Assembly (NCBI RefSeq): GCF_028372415.1
Contig: NC_092872.1
Coordinates: 282,165,206 to 282,229,205, forward strand
Direction: 5' to 3'
From: Notamacropus eugenii
Lineage: Eukaryota; Chordata; Mammalia; Diprotodontia; Macropodidae
DNA length: 64,000 nt
The translations under genes were made by a program, and so were the position numbers. This document shows, one piece after another, positions 26,301 through 35,817 of the stretch. Within the stretch, counting starts at the first letter, position 1. Each line of letters opens with the position of its first letter. The notes beneath the pieces are model-generated. The model ran no database searches. It worked only from the letters and a program-made list of their open reading frames with translations, and was not told the DNA's origin.

Positions 26301-29300
26301 GTGAAGTGGGAGCCATGTCAGGGGGCTGGGGATAATCTCCTCTGTACAAAGGCTGCTCTTCTCTTTGTATCCCTTACTTGGAGATACTGACAGTCTCAAC
26401 TCTTTCTGGGAGATGCTTCGGGGCTGAGCCCGAATACCCAGTAACTAAATGGGTATTCACACTTGGAGTAGCCTCAACATTGTCTCTGTGCCATTGATGG
26501 ACAAATAAGTCCCAAAGAAAAGCGTTGGCTGAAGAAGACAGACTGTAAATTATTGTGCGATGTGCAACCATGTCACAAAGTGAAGACACAGGGTCTTATT
26601 TAGAAACCTCTTTCTACTTACGTGAACAAATGTATTCAGCAAGTTTCTCACCATTTCCACATTCTTCTCCTTCTGTAGTCAGGCCAATTTTTCTCACTGA
26701 AAAACAACCAAAAACATATTTCTAGACTCCATTTTTGATAGCACTTTGCTTGAGTCCTAAGCACAGTTGCTGATCTACCTATTCAAAGCAGCTTGGGGGG
26801 CCTGGTGGCCTAAGGGGAAGGGCACTGAATTTGGAGCCAGAGGATACAATTCCAGATTCTGCCTCAGACTGTGCTCTGGGCCTCAGTTTTCTCCTCTGCC
26901 AAATGAGGGCTTGGACTAGAAGACCTCAGGGGCCCTTCCCTGCTCTAAACCCATGATCCCATCAGTCCCCTTGGTGAAACCCTTCCAAATTGGCCACCTG
27001 AGTTGGCAACTTTGCCTAACCATTAGGTATAGTGAAGCAGGCTGGCAGAAGGGGCTTCAATGAGTGCTCTGTGACCACATCAGAACCTCACAAGGAGATG
27101 GAGGCAGGGGCTACCCCAACAAGTATCTGGACAAGCCAGGTTGCAGGACCCAGGAGCGTGCCCTGAGGGAGACTTCTACTCAGACACTGACAGGAAGCTG
27201 GATCTTATAGGGGACTCAGGAGCACCCTGGGGAAGGATGGCAGTCTAGCTGGCAGACCCCTAACAGGGTCAACGAAAAATTCATCAAATGGAAAGTCAGA
27301 GTTCAGGCAAGTCAATAGCCATTCAGAGCCAAGCTGTCCAGCCAGGATGTTGTTCAGGGGTGAGGTTGTTCTAGGAGCAGGCTGCGGCAGGACGGGGGGG
27401 CGGGGCAACACAGTGACATCAAAATAAAAGGTACCAGTAAGGCTCAGTTTAGAAGTGTAGCAGGGGCTGTAGTGCAGAGGGATTCCCTCTTGACAGTGGA
27501 GAGGAATGTGGCCTTTCTTCGAGACTTGCGAGGCAAACCCGGTTCTGATTTCTATCTGAGCCAGACCCAGCAAACCAAGGCTTTAATTTAAAAGCTATTG
27601 ACTTAATTTACAAATCCTTCAAAATGTGCTGAGTCCAAAGCCCCAAACCTCTCCTTCAGCAGCCACCTTTCTGCAGGGATGAAGTCCTTGTTCATGCAGC
27701 AGATCTGAGGCCAGATTGGATTTGGGGAGGCTGTGGAACCACCATGTTTGCTCACTGCTGAAGGGCAGGCAATTGGAGGCATTTGTGAAGTCCTACTGAA
27801 TGCTGGGCTCTTCCTAGTCCCCTCTCCTCATGCCATCAGAGCCTGGTCCCTGCGCCCCCTCTTCCCTGCTCAGGGGTCAGCCAGGGTTCTCCAGGGCCCA
27901 GCAGAGACATGTGTGGAGATAGACTGAGGTCCAAGGACACACTGCACATCTGGAGCTGGCAGGGCCTCAGAGGTCACTCCAGCCAAGCCCCTTCAGCTGA
28001 GGTCTGGGGTCATAGGGAGAAAGGAGCAGAGAAAATGGGAAGTCAAGCCCTCTAGTGGTATATGTGGTGCTCCTCCCACTACTGGGCACCAGTGGGGTTC
28101 CTCATGGGCATGGCAAGGTCATAGGGAAGGTATACAAGCCCCAGGAGCTCAAGAATCTGCTAAGCTTGACTCAAGAAGGCAGGAGCCTCCTTTGGTTGTC
28201 CTGGCAGCCCCTTCCCTCTGAAACACTGTGGATGCTGGACTGCGTGGTGGCTTCCCCCGAAAGCCATGGGTCAGAGGCATGTCTAGGACTTCTTCTCACA
28301 CTCACCAAGGGATGCAGTGGCTTGGCCAACTACGTACGCCGGCTTGATGTGCCATTTTTCTTTCAAAGACTTTTTCCAGACTGAAAAACAGTTAATTAAA
28401 AGCAGGCATTTAGCAGTGAACTATGAACACTAAAGTGGTGCTTGGATTTCTGCCCCAGAAGGCAGTTTTTATTTCTTTTGAACAATTTATGAGTAAAGCA
28501 AAATGTGAATCATCAAAGTTTGTCTTATAAACAAAAGCAAAAAATATTTTTAGGCAAAGAACTAAGAGCTGAAGCCAATGCAAACTTGTCAGGCAGTCAT
28601 ACAAATCAGATCTAGGGAATGTTTTAAGGGGCTTTCCCTGAAACAGGAACTGTTTTTCTGCCTGCACGAAAAGCATTTTTTATGTGTCCTTGGAAAACAA
28701 ATCTAACACTGGATGCTAATTTGCATAGTGATATGATAACTGAAAATCGGGATCTTTATTGGAAGAGAAAGAAAACCACGGAACATAAAACCTGCTTAAC
28801 TGGCCAATAAAACATCACAACTGACTGTTCAGAAGATGAACACGCACACAATTTCCAAATGACTTCTTTGTAAATGAAGGGCAAAGTAAACACATTCTTG
28901 CTCCCAAAGCCACCTAGACTCTGGAGGCAACTCTGCGTACTGTGCAAACAGCTCACAGAGGAGGCATCCTGCACACACGCTGAGACTGCCTTGGCCAGGA
29001 AACTACTGGGCAGCCCCTAGGGTGGCTGGCCTGCATGGCCAAGAGCCCTGAAGAGGCTAAGCCCAAGCTGGGAGAGCGAAAGGCTATGGGGTCTTCCTGG
29101 GAGCTTCATTTCTCCCCTGAAGACCAAGACTGTGTGCTTATTTTTAGAGCTGGAGAGATCCTCAGCCATCACTGGGTCACAGAATGGCAACCCCCCACTC
29201 TTCACCCACTAGGATTGCAGCCAAGCAAACCAAGGCACGGGCATCCAAGGTAACTATCAGCTCATGGTCCCTTGCCAGCAGGTTTGTACATGCATGGAGG

Positions 29301-31807
29301 TGACTTGGAACCCAATAGGTTCTCAAGTGCCCTTGGCTGGGAGGGACAAGCTCTGCTCTGGAACTAAATCTTAGGGATCTGGGGAAATCCCTTTGGTGAT
29401 TTCTTTCCTGTCTTAAAGAGAACATTTCTGGAGTGACAGTGAAGGACCCTTAAATCTCAAACCACAGGACGTCCGGGCTGGCAAGGACCATACCCAGTCA
29501 GGGCTTCCCTGGTCCAGACCCTGCATTTCACTGAGGACAACTAGAAGGCTCAGAGAGTCAATGCCTAGCCCAGGACACACAGTTTGAAGCCTGTTTCTCT
29601 GATGGAATAGTGCCCCGTATGAACTTATGAGGATACAGAACATGGGCCTACAGGGACCTCAGAGAGCATCTAGTTTGCCCCTAACTTTACAGAGGAGGGA
29701 AACTGAGGCTCAGAGGTATAAAGGGACTTGGCCTTGGGAGTGAGGGGCAAAGTCAGGTCCATCAGGCCCAAGGCTCCCTCCACAGACAAAGCCAGGGGGC
29801 ACCAGCTTTTTCTTTAGCCAAATAGGTCTTTGCATCATCTCCAAGTCAGTGATTTTCAGATCCCAAACAGGTCTGAGGCAGTCTTATAAAGCAGGGGGAG
29901 AAAAGTGTTGGCTGGACCTATGTTAGCGAGGAGGGAGGAGTCCTGGGGGTACCCACCCCCAACAATTTTAGCACTGTATCATGAAGGGAGTGAATTCCCT
30001 GTGGAGCTGGGGAAGGCAGGCCTGGCAGGTGAATCCAGCTGCTCACCTGGAGATACCCCTCTCCCATAGCTGGCTGAGAGCAACTTGGCCTTGCTTGTGG
30101 CTGCCTGGCATTGGTGGTGCCTCCTGGAGCCTGCATGCCCTGCTTTCCAAGGACTAGATAGAGGGCTGGGCTTGGGGCCAGGAAGACCCAAGTTCAAATC
30201 CAGTCTCAGACATTTACCAGCTGTGAGATCCTGGGCAAGTCACTTAATCCTGTTTCCTACGGTCTTCCCATTTAAATGGAGATAATAAACTGTGCCTCCC
30301 TGGCAGAGTGGTTGTGAGGATCAGAGGCAGTATCTCTGTAAAGTGCTTTGCAAGTCTTCAGGTGGTACATAAATGTTAGTGGATGAGTAGGGAGGAGCCA
30401 AGCTCAGGAGCTTCTCTGGTCAGGTGGGTCTCACTCACTTGGGGAGAGGGCAGTCAGGAAATGGAGGGTTTAGAAGGGGCATTTTCATCTCACCTTGATG
30501 CTCTCAGGGGACTTTGGGCTTTTTGGTTGTTTTCAATGTGACATGAGAGAAGCAGACTCACCTTCCAATTTGTTGTCTCTTTCCAGACACAATTTCACAG
30601 CTTCCACTGCGCGGGGGCTGGTGAAAATGAGCCCCCTGTAAGCCTCTGGACGAGACAGCTGCCCACACACAAAACATCTCAGTAAGATCCAACAAATCAG
30701 CACACATTTATTAAGCACCTCCATGTGCCTATCTCTGGTGCCAAACCATCCCTCCCCTCATGGTGCTTTATCCTATGGGGGAGGAGGGAATACGTATGTA
30801 CCAATCTAATTACAACAGCTGACAATTACGTAGCACCTGAATAGGCATCAAAGTAACTTATTTATGTTCTCTCATCTGGAATTCTGGGAGAAAAATGACT
30901 CAGCCGCTCCACAAGGCTCCATAAAAGTGCAGATGACCACAGAAAGGGTCAGGACATGGCACCACAACTTCTGGGATGCCCTGGAGGCCAGAACACGCAA
31001 AGCAGCATTTAAGTGGCAGCAGAAAGGTGGTGATAAAGCAGGGGCCCGTTGTTTAGGGGATGGGTGAATAAGTTACGGTGTGCGAATTGTCTTTATAGAT
31101 GGAGAGGAAGAAAAATTTCAAGAAGTCTGAGAAGACATATAAACTACGATGACTGCCATACTGGCAGTGAAGCCAATGTGGAGAACGTCCGAATCCAGAT
31201 CAGCTGCAATGACACCCTGGGGTCCAACGGGCTAGAATAGAGCTCACTTCCCTACTTAGGGGGCAGGGCTGGTGGCATCCTATGGTGTACAACGTGACAG
31301 TGGCTTTGGAACAAGACGGTGGCTTTGGGACGTGCTGTTCGTCAGCTGCTCTTCAGCCAAGGCCCTGACCACTTGACACACATGATAAAAGCCTGTCCCA
31401 GACTTAGCTCATTCCCTGCCCGCCCTTGGCCACCCCTCCCTGGCAGGACAGACAGAGCAGAGTATTTGGCCTTACCTTCTCTGAGAAACTCTGCAGAGAC
31501 AAAAACTCAAAGGATAAAACAGGTATCAATGTAGCTGCAAATCCACATGATCCCAATTCCTGAGGAAAAAGAAGTACCAACACTCAAGACCTGAGAGTTG
31601 TCTTAAAAACAAAAGCAGGGCCCCAGGACCCCACTCTGGAAGTCAATGCTGCCTCCCCCAGCCCAATCTGACACCCACAGGGAAGAACAGTGAAGGCAAG
31701 CCTGGGTGCCAAGAGGTCATGATGTAATTCTCTGGATCACTTACCTGAATATAGGGATCCTGGCCTGAGTCATCATCCTTAGGGTCTTTCAGTAACAGAA
31801 TCTTCAT
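433..31807 (-). CDS. UROS: Uroporphyrinogen-III synthase, complete (9 coding exons)
   Basis: UROS closes linear hydroxymethylbilane into uroporphyrinogen III, inverting ring D, in the cytosol; it is the fourth haem-pathway enzyme. Coding exons on the minus strand: 31745-31807, 31476-31559, 30562-30658, 28306-28380, 26622-26696, 6633-6716, 5558-5643, 1354-1452 and 433-585. All junctions are GT-AG and phases match throughout, giving 816 nt or 271 aa (human 265). The two HemD lobes are recognisable: [11 protein letters not shown] in exon 4, LLFPCG in exon 7, SITVYQ in exon 8 (the conserved tyrosine is present), TFFSPSGL in exon 9 and [11 protein letters not shown] in exon 10. Cys73, the residue hit by the common human porphyria allele, is conserved. 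The start is supported by an in-frame TAA nine codons upstream. The C-terminal tail (QSPSSYLAP) differs from human and is a few residues longer. The gene is head-to-head with BCCIP. The identity is secure. Confidence 0.97.
586..1353. other. UROS intron 9
   Basis: 769 bp, mostly unique. Bases ~1170-1265 resemble a MIR-type core (ggtccctctaacact region). No other feature seen. Confidence 0.6.
1354..1452 (-). CDS. UROS: UROS exon 9
   Basis: 99 nt, phase 0 to 0, 33 codons. It encodes [20 protein letters not shown] then [20 protein letters not shown] is a hallmark of the second HemD lobe. Acceptor gatgcag, donor AAG|GTAAAG. Confidence 0.96.
3676..4700 (+). repeat. CORE-type SINE split by the L1
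   Basis: Left part 3676-3773 has the body 'aagcctttattgattaagagcctactatgtgc'-like motif; the right part resumes at ~4655 with 'caaagata'. The two halves read through once the L1 and one target copy are removed. Confidence 0.75.
3774..4636 (+). mobile_element. 5'-truncated L1 with perfect 18-bp target duplication
   Basis: 3' end of a marsupial-type L1. The ORF2 C-terminus is seen ([30 protein letters not shown]), then the 3' UTR with a G-rich stretch and a poly(A) tail. AAGAAAAAGCAGGTGATG flanks it on both sides (3756-3773 and 4637-4654). It has inserted into a SINE. Confidence 0.92.
5070..5185 (+). repeat. SINE body fragment, diverged
   Basis: 'cagcaagcattcatgagacc...gtgctgggccctggggctac' matches the SINE body class. 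Confidence 0.55.
5558..5643 (-). CDS. UROS: UROS exon 8
   Basis: 86 nt, phase 1 to 0. It encodes [20 protein letters not shown] then LKNYFSSQ, matching human [20 protein letters not shown]. It contains the conserved Tyr near the active-site cleft. Acceptor gtttaag (non-pyrimidine at -3), donor CAG|GTACAT. Confidence 0.94.
6152..6352 (+). repeat. tRNA-headed SINE
   Basis: Head 'gggcagcacagtagatggagccctgggcctggagtcagg', B-box-like 'gagttcaaatcc', then 'tttcctcatctgcaatgggg' and a 'gctttgcacgctacag...' tail. Confidence 0.85.
6633..6716 (-). CDS. UROS: UROS exon 7
   Basis: 84 nt, phase 1 to 1. It encodes [20 protein letters not shown] and PKMLKQK, one residue longer than human at the start. Acceptor cttccag is good. 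The donor AAAAG|GTCTCC is weak beyond the GT, but it falls at the human exon boundary and keeps frame with exon 8. The exon lies ~19.9 kb from exon 6. Confidence 0.93.
7672..8300 (+). repeat. SINE body plus older interspersed repeat
   Basis: 7672-7800 is a SINE body (acattgattaaacacctactggatgctaggcactgggg). 7850-8300 resembles a second interspersed sequence (aggcctggagatggg..., ctcctggaggccacagggagcaactgggg) that recurs in part at 25540-26340. I cannot name that family. Confidence 0.6.
9785..10243 (+). mobile_element. Nested 5'-truncated L1 tail
   Basis: Closely similar to the L1 tail at 3774-4636: same 'acttcagagaggcctggaaag' start, same 3' UTR landmarks and terminal aataaataaaat run. It interrupts the ORF1 region of the larger L1. 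Similar sequences abut it (cagaggaaaaagataaaa before, cagaggaagaaaatgataaa after), probably a diverged target duplication. Confidence 0.85.
13500..13735 (-). mobile_element. tRNA-headed SINE inserted in L1 ORF2
   Basis: Reverse-orientation SINE: aggaaactgaggtaaacaagg, then gaattcaggtcttcttgactcc near the head. The L1 reading resumes at 'aaaccactaataacttagc'. A short 'aaacactt' at both sides may be the target duplication. Confidence 0.75.
15870..16050 (+). repeat. MIR-type repeat
   Basis: 'acctttatatggcaattcaaggtttgcaaagtacgttgtatacattatctcaggtgag' is the pattern of a common mammalian MIR-related repeat. Confidence 0.6.
16540..16920 (-). repeat. L1-type 3' tail, inverted, with adjoining fragment
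   Basis: Read on the minus strand, 16760-16540 matches the other L1 3' UTR class seen at 15560-15690 and 47810-48125 (ggaactcaaagtttt..., tacctgtaac..., aataaaatac). The adjoining 16760-16901 has a short open frame ([20 protein letters not shown]) that looks like L1 ORF1 coiled-coil. Confidence 0.6.
17322..17425 (+). repeat. SINE body fragment
   Basis: 'tttaacaaacatttactaaatgtccactaggtgcaagg' then 'ccccaaagagcttatagc'. Confidence 0.65.
17822..18080 (+). repeat. tRNA-headed SINE
   Basis: 'gagtgctgggcctgcacttgggaagccctgagttcaaatccagcctcagatac', 'gtaaaatgaggataataacagcacctacctc' and 'gggctatgtaaatattagctattat'. Confidence 0.88.
18375..18500 (+). repeat. SINE body
   Basis: 'caataaatgtgtattaagcacctactctgcatcaggtactgggg' followed by the usual 'ccctgcccgccaggggctc'. 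Confidence 0.75.
18600..18935 (+). repeat. L2-like repeat
   Basis: Ends with 'attgtgagatccctgagggaaaggacttgcctcg...ggggcttagtaaatgttt', typical of an L2/MIR 3' end; the same class occurs at 21880-22260 and 61600-61890. Confidence 0.6.
21480..22260 (+). repeat. Old LINE remnants (CR1/L3-like then L2-like)
   Basis: 21500-21730 resembles the CR1/L3-like repeat ('agtggtcatccagcctaggcttaaag', 'aaactcaccacctctgg'). 21880-22260 ends 'gtgagctcctggtgggcagggactg...cacttaatcaatgcttgttgg', the L2-type tail. Confidence 0.5.
23055..23185 (+). repeat. SINE body next to microsatellite
   Basis: 'cattcagtaaacatttacaaagggcctcctgtgtgccacgcaccatgctaagtgctgggg', running into the CA-rich tract. Confidence 0.8.
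23264..23317 (+). repeat. (CA)27 microsatellite
   Basis: Uninterrupted 54-bp CA run, with impure CA-rich sequence from about 23180. A good candidate for length polymorphism and Z-DNA. Confidence 0.98.
24870..25500 (+). repeat. MIR fragment and two SINEs with G-rich/CT-rich tract
   Basis: 24880-24960 MIR-type ('aagtgaggaaactgaggctcagagag'). 25080-25195 SINE body ('caacaagcatttatgaagcatctactatgtg'). 25198-25217 a run of G tracts. 25230-25275 TA/CA/CT simple sequence. 25288-25500 a tRNA-headed SINE ('gagttcacatgtggcctcaagacac', 'cagctataaaacagtgataataag'). Confidence 0.75.
25540..26340 (+). repeat. Old interspersed repeat, unnamed family
   Basis: 'gaagggctttaaaagccaaagaacattttgcact', 'atatccaggctgggccatgagctg' and 'gtcaggatgcatgaccctgagg'. 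It partly shares layout with 7850-8300 and with a repeat class known from other mammals; I do not name it. Confidence 0.45.
26622..26696 (-). CDS. UROS: UROS exon 6
   Basis: 75 nt, phase 1 to 1. It encodes [20 protein letters not shown] then YICS, matching human [20 protein letters not shown]. Acceptor tttttcag, donor TCAC|GTAAGT. The C left at the donor joins GA of exon 7 to make Arg. Confidence 0.95.
26795..26960 (+). repeat. MIR-type SINE
   Basis: 'aagggcactgaatttggagccagagg', 'cctcagttttctcctctgccaaatgagggc', 'gaccTcaggggcccttccctgctct'. It ends ~100 bp from UROS exon 6. Confidence 0.75.
28306..28380 (-). CDS. UROS: UROS exon 5
   Basis: 75 nt, phase 1 to 1. It encodes [19 protein letters not shown] then ATASL, matching human WERSLKEKWNAKSVYVVGN. 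Acceptor tttttcag, donor CTTG|GTGAGT. Confidence 0.95.
29640..29780 (+). repeat. MIR-type fragment
   Basis: 'gggacctcagagagcatctagtttgcccc...ggaaactgaggctcagagg'. Confidence 0.65.
30140..30392 (+). repeat. tRNA-headed SINE
   Basis: 'gggctgggcttggggccaggaagacccaagttcaaatccagtctcagacattt', 'tcctgggcaagtcacttaatcctg' and 'ggtacataaatgttagt'. Confidence 0.9.
30562..30658 (-). CDS. UROS: UROS exon 4
   Basis: 97 nt, phase 0 to 1. It encodes [20 protein letters not shown], the HemD signature of the first lobe, followed by [12 protein letters not shown]. Acceptor gggcag, donor GAAG|GTGAGT. Cys73 is retained. Confidence 0.96.
30690..30860 (+). repeat. SINE body plus MIR-type end
   Basis: 'cagcacacatttattaagcacctccatgtgcc' then 'acaattacgtagcacctgaatagg'. 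It begins ~30 bp upstream of UROS exon 4. Confidence 0.7.
31476..31559 (-). CDS. UROS: UROS exon 3
   Basis: 84 nt, phase 0 at both ends, 28 codons. It encodes [19 protein letters not shown] and a short tail, matching human residues 22-49. Acceptor cctcag, donor AAG|GTAAGG. Intron 2, between this exon and exon 2, is only 185 bp. Confidence 0.95.
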
Positions 31808-31835
31808 TTTTTTATCAGCCGGCCCTTAGGAAAGG
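31745..31835 (-). CDS. UROS: UROS exon 2 (first coding exon)
   Basis: Acceptor ccttttag precedes 31835. A 28-nt leader is followed by the ATG at 31807-31805 and 21 codons beginning [10 protein letters not shown]. The donor is CAG|GTAAGT. The exon matches human residues 1-21. An in-frame TAA at 31828-31826 rules out N-terminal extension through a spliced upstream exon. A GATAA motif abuts the ATG. Confidence 0.95.
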
Positions 31836-31999
31836 CTAAAAGGAAGAAGGGAAATGGATCCTAATTAGATCTGGGGGACTTTTCTCCTTACCCTTGCAGG
31901 ATCAGGTTGGGTCAAGCAGAAGCTGGTCAATGGACCTGGTGAAGCGCCTGCCTCGTTCCTGGCAGTGAGTAAGCAGCGAGCAGCTCAGGCCCTTCCCTG

Positions 32000-32056
32000 G
32001 GTGGCTGAATCACTGATAAGGATGACAAGAAATGTGCAGGCTGCCTTTGATAAGGC
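32000..32056 (-). promoter_or_regulatory. GATA / NF-E2-like cluster, candidate erythroid UROS promoter
   Basis: Two TGATAAGG motifs at 32014-32021 and 32048-32055, plus GCTGAATCA (one mismatch from the NF-E2/AP-1 core) at 32003-32011 and a CCACCC on the minus strand. The cluster lies about 170-220 bp upstream of UROS exon 2. Human UROS is known to have a separate erythroid promoter with GATA1 sites just upstream of its first coding exon. The positional match is the main support. Confidence 0.45.
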
Positions 32057-33254
32057 TCATGTTTGGATGACAGGGAAAATATAAGCCCTCAAGGCTCTTT
32101 CCAAGGGAAGGGGCTATGAGAGCTCTCCACATTATTTAGGCACATTGACAGCTATGGAAAAGAAAGTCTCTCATATACCTAATGCACTGCAGGAAAGAGC
32201 CCTAGTACAGACCCCCTATCATTGTGCGTAGGGATGGTCCATGAAGGATCTTGAGCCCTGGGAAGTCATGTTACAAATGTCACAGCCCTCAGCAGCCAGT
32301 GGTGGTGGTGAAGAATGGGGTGCCTATGCATTGGTAATATATCCTTTAACTACCAAGTACTGCTTCATCAATAGAAGATGAGGGGAGGGGACAGGCAAAG
32401 CTAAAATTCTATCACTTCTAAGAGACTGCTGACCTCCTTCTCAGTGCAGAAGGTCAGCAGGCAGCAGAGTTTGTCTAGGACCCTGACTGAACAATCCTAT
32501 TCCTTGGTATCTAAGCAACAAAGCCTTGGCAAACAAATAATGCTTATGAAACCAAATTCTAATTATCTTCACGGTAAGGCAGCTAGATTGCGATGGCTGC
32601 TTTGGGGAGATGGGTATTATCTAATCATTTCATGGAGTTATTCATAATGTGTTTCAACCAGAAACTAGCTGCACAGCCTCTCACAATCCTAATACCCCAA
32701 GGAAATGGGGATGTAATTGAGTGGCATGGACATCTTGGCATTTGTAGTTCGAACAGAATCTCATTCAGGGTGTACTCAAGTACCCTCTAACTTGAGGATG
32801 AAACAGCCACGGCCCATTTCAGCTGAAAGCACCAATTCATACTGAAACTGTCAGCACCAGACTGTGTCCTTTCCTAGCTGTGGCTGAAACCGTCCAACCT
32901 AGACTCCCATTGCAGCCCCCTCTCAATGCCCAAGCAGAGCAAGAAAGGCCTTTTTTCTGGTATTTCATTCCAACTCTTGTTTTCCTCCTCTTCTGGCCCT
33001 TCGCTTCCTTCTGTGCTGCAGTCTGCTTCATCCTTCCTCCCCCTCTCTACTTTATTTACTGCAGTCAAATTCTTTGCTTGTTTCCTTGCAGTGGCTAGAA
33101 AGGACAGATCAGTATCCCCAAAGTGCTGGATGGTGGGTCATTTATAGCTCAACTCAGCCACTATAGCACTGGAAGGCATTTGTGAAATCATTCGAGCTTC
33201 TCTGGGACTCTGTTTCCTTAAGTGTTAAACACAAAAACACAGATTAGGCCCAGA

Positions 33255-33775
33255 TGACTGTCGTTTACAAAGTATTTAAGCTTGTACTGTGCCAGGTACC
33301 TGGAAAAGATGAAACAGGTCCTGCCCACAAGGAGCTTCTCTCCTTTTCCGGAGAAACGTGAACAAGGAAAAGTAAACACAAAATGGACACAAAGTAACTG
33401 GGGGGCTCTGCCTGGGCCTCTGGAACAAAAAGCAACTGAGCTGTACCTTGAGGGGAAGCAGGTATTCCAAAAGTAGAGGGAGTTGATGAGAACTGATGAA
33501 AACTCAGAGACTGGAATAGTATTACTGCACCCGGAGTTGAGCCCGCTGACTGGTAGAGTCACTGGTACTGAATGTGGAATCAGAAAGATGCCCTAGACCC
33601 AGACTTAGCTGGACATCCTAGCTCAGTCACTTAACTTCTCTGCCTCAGTTTCCTCATGTGTGATAAGGGAACAGGAATAACATCTCCCTCACAGGGCTGT
33701 TGTGATGATGAAATGAGATAGCAGCTATAAGGCAGTTTGCAAACCTTAAAGTGCCACATAAATGTTAGCCTTTAC
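33255..33775 (+). repeat. Two SINEs
   Basis: 33255-33385 body ('cgtttacaaagtatttaagcttgtactgtgccagg'). 33540-33775 tRNA-headed copy ('ctcagtttcctcatgtgtgataaggg', 'acaggaataacatctccctcacagggctg', 'gccacataaatgttagcc'). Confidence 0.75.
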
Positions 33776-34794
33776 TCCTGTGAACTGACATTCTTCAAGG
33801 TGAAAGGGCTTTACACAGAAAAGGGTTTTATTCACGGATCAAACATGTTTTAAAACCCAACAGCCTAGTGCAAAATGAGCTTTTTTTTACTTATGTGCTA
33901 TGCTGTTTTTCCTGATATCCCCAGTGATTTCTCCAATGGAAAATTCAGGGAAAACACTGCAGACAAGTCTTTGTATTACCATCAACTACTGAGGTTTCCT
34001 GCCAGAATCCTGAGATCTTTTTGTTTTTAAAGGAAAAAGTACTTTCGTTTTAAAAAAAATTTTTCCAGGCAAAGCTGATGTTCTTTTATGTGTGTTGCGT
34101 GTGCAGAGGCACATTTTTCATCAATATTGTCCTCCTAATTGAGGCTTTCTTTTATCTGTAAGAAAAGAATCTAACCAAAGCCATAACCCCTCAGTCCCCA
34201 AATAGGCCAGGTACAAACTATATTAGGTCCATCTGAGAAAACAGCCAGCAACTGGACCCAAGGCTAAAAAAAGAGCTCATTAGCAATGTTAAGACCTTTT
34301 TAGTTTGTTTTTGGACTTCAAACTACAAAAAAAAGTTTATCATTTCAACAATTCCCTGTTTCCGGCCAGGAAGTCAGGCTGGTGTTTCAATGATCAAGGA
34401 TCACACTTGTGAAGGAGTCAGAGGAGGTGGACACCAGAGGTGACGTGGGCATGAACAGGGGTGTGCATGGGAGAGAAGGGGACTGGACCACAGGAACCCC
34501 CTCTACGAAACCAGGCTGGTACCTGCTTTGAAAACTGTGTTCTAAGGGTGGTCAGGTCAGCTGCCAGTGTGTGTCAGAAGGAGAACTCCAGTCTTCACCT
34601 TCCTGGTTCTGAGACTGACTCTCTCCCCACCGGGCCCTACTTGGTGCATGCCTCCTGCATGTAAAAGATAACATTTGGGAAATGTGCAGTTGGGAGAGAA
34701 GAGCCAGTTAGCTAGTGGGAGGGAAGGAGAGCTGATGGACACCCCTAGGGCTGCTGACAAATGCCACTAGACACAAATGAGGTTCAGTGGATGG

Positions 34795-35640
34795 ATTTAT
34801 CTTTCTTTTGATGCTAGGTAATTTCGTTTTCTTCTCTTTGAATGATTTATCTATCTTTTTAAAAGCTGTTAGTATTATTAATTCAATTTTTTTCACTTTC
34901 AATTTTATTAATCTTTTTTGATATTTGGATTTTCTATTTTGGCATTTATTTGGAGAGCTTAAATTTGTTGGTTTTCTAGTGTGTGTGTGTTTTTTAATTG
35001 CATTGCCCCAATTCATTGATCAGGTCTCTTTTACTAATCAAAGTATTTAGAGCCATAGTTTCCTCTAAAGATAACTTTGGCTGAATCCTGAAAATTCTGC
35101 TATGTTTTCTCTTTGTTGTAATTCTCTTAAATGAAGTGATCAGTTTATATTTGTTCTTTGACCTGCCAATTCTTTAGGCTTGAGTTAGTCTCCATTTAAT
35201 TTTTAATTGTTAATTTAGTGAATATTTGTTGATTTTTAATTGTATTGTGGTCTGTAAAACAGGTGCATTTAATATATCTGCTTTTTTGCATGTTTGTGAG
35301 GTTTTTATGCCCTATTACATGGTCATTTTTTTTTTTGTAAAGGTGCTGTCTACAGGTGATAAATATATATAATCCTTTCTATTTCCATCTGACAACCTCT
35401 AGAGGACTATCATATCAAATTTTTCTAAAATCTTATTTAGGTCCTTTGCTTCTTTTGGTTAGATTCCTGTAGGTGTGAGGGGGTAAACAGAAGCTCCCTC
35501 CCTACTATTATAGTTCTACTGTGTTTTCCTATAACACATTTAACTTTTCTTGTAAGAATTCAGATGTCATGTCATTTTGTGTGTGTGTGCGTGTGTGTAT
35601 ACTCCCTATTTTTCTCTTTTAGTTAAATCTCTTTTTACTA
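34795..35640 (-). mobile_element. L1 ORF2 endonuclease-region fragment
   Basis: Minus-strand translation gives PTNLSSPNKCQNRKSKYQKR and KKIELIILTAFKKIDKSFKE. Farther toward 35640 the plus strand shows the typical reverse of the L1 endonuclease region (cctactattatagttctactg). Truncated at both ends, many stops. Confidence 0.75.
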
Positions 35641-35817
35641 TTGCTTTCTCTGAGATCATGAAGTGAGGGTGTGAGCTGAGCTCTGAGAGTGTCTGGATGC
35701 CCCTCAGCCCTCCGACTTTCTTTAGTGCCACCTGTTCTTGACCACCAAGGCCCATTCTTAACAGGCTGACCCAGGCTGTCTCTCTCAGGCTCCTGCCTCC
35801 AAACCCCAAACTCTCAC

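Larger units (their letters stand above)
6717..26621. other. UROS intron 6, 19.9 kb
   Basis: The largest intron here. It contains the composite L1 (about 8840-15690), an inverted L1 tail (16540-16920), many SINEs, a (CA)27 microsatellite and unique AT-rich stretches at 19190-19830 and 20150-20470. No exon recognised inside. Confidence 0.65.
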
